64,000 bases of DNA from Streptomyces sp. NBC_01723 (GTDB taxonomy: Bacteria > Actinomycetota > Actinomycetes > Streptomycetales > Streptomycetaceae), in contig NZ_CP109171.1 in the NCBI RefSeq assembly GCF_036246005.1, positions 372,001-436,000 on the forward strand. The letters are read 5' to 3'. The translations under genes and the position numbers were made by a program. Positions 62,391 to 64,000 of the stretch are shown here, piece after piece. Every line of letters begins with the position of its first letter. The first letter of the stretch is position 1. The notes beneath the pieces were generated by a model that saw only the letters and a program-made list of their open reading frames with translations, was not told the DNA's origin and made no database searches.

Positions 62391-62501
62391 GGCGTCGTCC
62401 TCCGGGGCCGCCGGGGGCGGGAAGATCAGGTCCTCGAGCGCGTCCGCGGCGAAGAGGAAGGCCATCATCACGACCGGTAGGAGAAGCGCGAGCAGAATCA
62501 C
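62355..62501 (-). CDS. 48-residue single-helix membrane protein
   Basis: Short gene: GTG 62501 preceded by GGGAGG at five bases, one hydrophobic helix (ILLALLLPVVMMAFLFAADA), then an acidic and proline-rich tail (LEDLIFPPPAAPEDD). The composition and ribosome binding site support a real gene, and I recall like-sized proteins in other Streptomyces. It ends inside doxX on the opposite strand. Function unknown. Confidence 0.65.
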   Translation of the reverse strand: MILLALLLPVVMMAFLFAADALEDLIFPPPAAPEDDASGAAGATTTSP

Positions 62502-62765
62502 AGAACCTCCCGGTAGGTCGGTCTGTGGGCTTCGTGGCCCGGCTACCAGGATGACCCCGAATGGCGGAACGCGCACGGCGGGGCCGGGGCCACGGCGACC
62601 GCGATCTATTTCGAACGTACGTTCCGAGGGTGGCCGGAGCCCCTGCTCGCACACCGCACCGTGACCCTCACCTGCACCTCAGGTGATCCTTTGGCCAGCC
62701 GTTCATGCATATGCAGAACGAATGTGCGGCGCAACCTCTGCCCACGGCATCGCCGTTGGGTGCGT

Positions 62766-63110
62766 ATGGAACCTCCGATCGAGATCAACTACAGCGATGT
62801 CGGCGGCTGGACCGTCGTGGAGATCCGCGGTGAGGTCGACGTGTACACCGTGCCCACGATCAAGCAGCACATGATCGAGCGGCTCGCGGACGGACTCCGC
62901 CGGTTCGTCATCGACCTGCGCGGGGTGGCGTTCATCGACTCCATGGGCCTGGGCGTCCTGGTCGGCACCCTCAAACGGGTCCAGGCCGTCCGCGGCGAGC
63001 TGAAACTGGTCATCACCGACGCCCACACCAAGCAGCTCTTCGCGCTGACCGGGCTGCGCCACGCCTTCCCCATCTACGACTCGGTGTACCAGGCGAGGCG
63101 TACGTCATGA
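62766..63110 (+). CDS. STAS-domain anti-sigma factor antagonist (BldG/RsbV-like)
   Basis: 114-residue STAS protein. The conserved phosphoacceptor is S59 in VAFIDSMGLGVLVGTLKR, and GEVDVYTVPTIKQ is the N-terminal signature shared with BldG. Unphosphorylated, it would bind an anti-sigma kinase and free a SigB/F-type sigma factor. No kinase or sigma gene is adjacent, so the partner is elsewhere. ATG 62766 has no clear ribosome binding site and may be read from a short leader. Confidence 0.9.
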   Translation: MEPPIEINYSDVGGWTVVEIRGEVDVYTVPTIKQHMIERLADGLRRFVIDLRGVAFIDSMGLGVLVGTLKRVQAVRGELKLVITDAHTKQLFALTGLRHAFPIYDSVYQARRTS

Positions 63111-63122
63111 CCGGATGTCTTC

Positions 63123-63151
63123 TTGACGGTGGACTCCCCCGGCCCCATATT
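63123..63151 (+). promoter_or_regulatory. Candidate promoter of the GH89 gene
   Basis: TTGACG (63123-63128) and CATATT (63146-63151) are 17 bases apart. The start point would be near 63158, giving a leader of about 30 bases before the GTG at 63190. Confidence 0.5.
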
Positions 63152-63189
63152 CACCAGCATCCCCTCGACAACCCCCACAGAGGTGACCT

Positions 63190-64000
63190 GTGAGAGGCCT
63201 CAGACCCTGGGCTGCCGTCCACGCAGCCACCGCCCTCCTCCTTCTCACCACGGCTCTCACCCCCGGCACCTCATCCGCGGCCTCCTCCCCACCGGGCGGG
63301 CCCGCCTTCGCCACGCACCCCGCCAGGGCGGCCCTCGCCCGCCTGCTCCCCCGCCACGTCTCGCAGTTCAGCCTGGTCCCGGCGGCCCGCCCCGCGTCGG
63401 GCGACTACTTCAGCGTCTTTGGCAGAGCTGGCCATGTGCGCGTCCGGGGCACCAGCCCGGCGGTGATCCTCAGCGGCGTCAACTGGTACCTCAAGCACAC
63501 GGCGAAGGTGGACCTCGGGTGGCCCGGGCGGAGTACGGCGAAGCTGCCGCGCACTCTCCCGGCGCCCACCGGGACCGTCCACCGGCAGGCGTCGGTGCCG
63601 CACCGCTTCGCGCTCAACGACACCGACGACGGCTACTCCGGCGCCTACCGCGACTGGGCCTCGTACGAACGGCAGATCGACCTGCTCGCCCTGCACGGGG
63701 TGAACGAGGTCTTCGTGCAGATGGGCGCCGACGCCGTCTACCACGAGACGTTCCAGGAGTTCGGGTACTCCGGGAAGGAGCTGAGGTCCTGGATCCCCGG
63801 CCCGGCGCACCAGCCGTGGTGGCTGATGCAGAACATGTCCGGATTCGCCGGTCCGGTCTCCGAGCGGCTCCTCCAGGACCGTGCCGACCTCGGGCGCCGG
63901 ATCGCGGACCGGCTGCGACAGCTCGGCATGACCCCGGTGCTGCCCGGCTACTTCGGCACGGTGCCCCCGGGATTCACGGAACGGAACCCCACCGGGCCGG
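63190..64000 (+). CDS. Secreted alpha-N-acetylglucosaminidase (GH89), N-terminal part; continues past the window
   Basis: 270 codons of an open frame that runs off the window. A signal peptide (about residues 1-36, TPGTSSAASSP) precedes an N-terminal NAGLU domain (LARLLPRHVSQFSL, SPAVILSGVNWYLKHTAKVD). The catalytic (beta/alpha) barrel then begins (LALHGVNEVFVQMGADAVYH, WWLMQNMSGFAGPVSERLL). It should release alpha-linked GlcNAc from glycans outside the cell. AGAGGTGA precedes GTG 63190. Active-site glutamates of GH89 lie partly beyond the window end. Confidence 0.88.
   Translation, partial: MRGLRPWAAVHAATALLLLTTALTPGTSSAASSPPGGPAFATHPARAALARLLPRHVSQFSLVPAARPASGDYFSVFGRAGHVRVRGTSPAVILSGVNWYLKHTAKVDLGWPGRSTAKLPRTLPAPTGTVHRQASVPHRFALNDTDDGYSGAYRDWASYERQIDLLALHGVNEVFVQMGADAVYHETFQEFGYSGKELRSWIPGPAHQPWWLMQNMSGFAGPVSERLLQDRADLGRRIADRLRQLGMTPVLPGYFGTVPPGFTERNPTGP

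Overview
The window is about 72% G+C with strong G/C bias at third codon positions, many GTG and TTG starts, whiJ-type XRE/DUF397 genes and a light-regulated carotenoid locus. These point to a Streptomyces chromosome. It is open at both ends: crtE is cut at position 1 and a family GH89 glycosidase is cut at 64000. I recognised no rRNA, tRNA or CRISPR array.

Region 1 (1-13080) is a carotenoid cluster with its light switch. crtE-crtI-crtB-crtV run on the plus strand. crtU-crtT-crtY plus a short-chain dehydrogenase run back on the minus strand; together these would make isorenieratene-type aromatic carotenoids. Beside them lie an oxidoreductase (litQ position), a B12-binding MerR regulator (LitR), and a divergent set of ECF sigma factor (LitS), DUF4397 protein and zinc anti-sigma factor. 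Direct 8-bp repeats 11 bp apart fill the LitR promoter, as in CarH-type operators.

Region 2 (13120-18571) is a two-component system facing a three-gene FtsX/ATPase ABC exporter. Region 3 (18654-22397) holds a GNAT protein, an SDR/TetR pair with a double 20-bp operator, a decayed integrase-like pseudogene and another SDR. Region 4 (22691-32029) holds a secreted discoidin-domain CAZyme with a palindrome after its promoter, a sigma-like membrane-anchored protein, a RibD-type reductase, and a stand-alone AlaRS catalytic core preceded by an Ala-rich mini-ORF and hairpin. The AlaRS-like gene overlaps an NhaA-DsbA fusion.

Region 5 (32042-37024) looks like cell-wall sugar recycling (RpiR regulator, symporter, AnmK), followed by an aldo-keto reductase. 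Region 6 (37074-43334) holds a rifampicin-monooxygenase-like gene with a one-base deletion, a RAE-like palindrome upstream of it, a 1-kb gene-poor stretch, a tandem double serine protease, and a two-component pair. Region 7 (44019-53860) has a catalase, a nucleotidyltransferase-like protein, a flavoprotein, a PAP2 protein, an ECF sigma factor with a membrane protein, an OYE reductase with divergent MerR, and a TetR.

Region 8 (53960-64000) has a MoxR/VWA pair like RavA-ViaA, a DUF574 methyltransferase, a whiJ-like XRE/DUF397 pair, two secreted beta-1,3-glucanases (GH64 and GH16), DoxX, a 48-residue membrane protein, a BldG-like STAS protein and the start of a GH89 gene. All functions are inferred from sequence recognition by eye; no database search was run.
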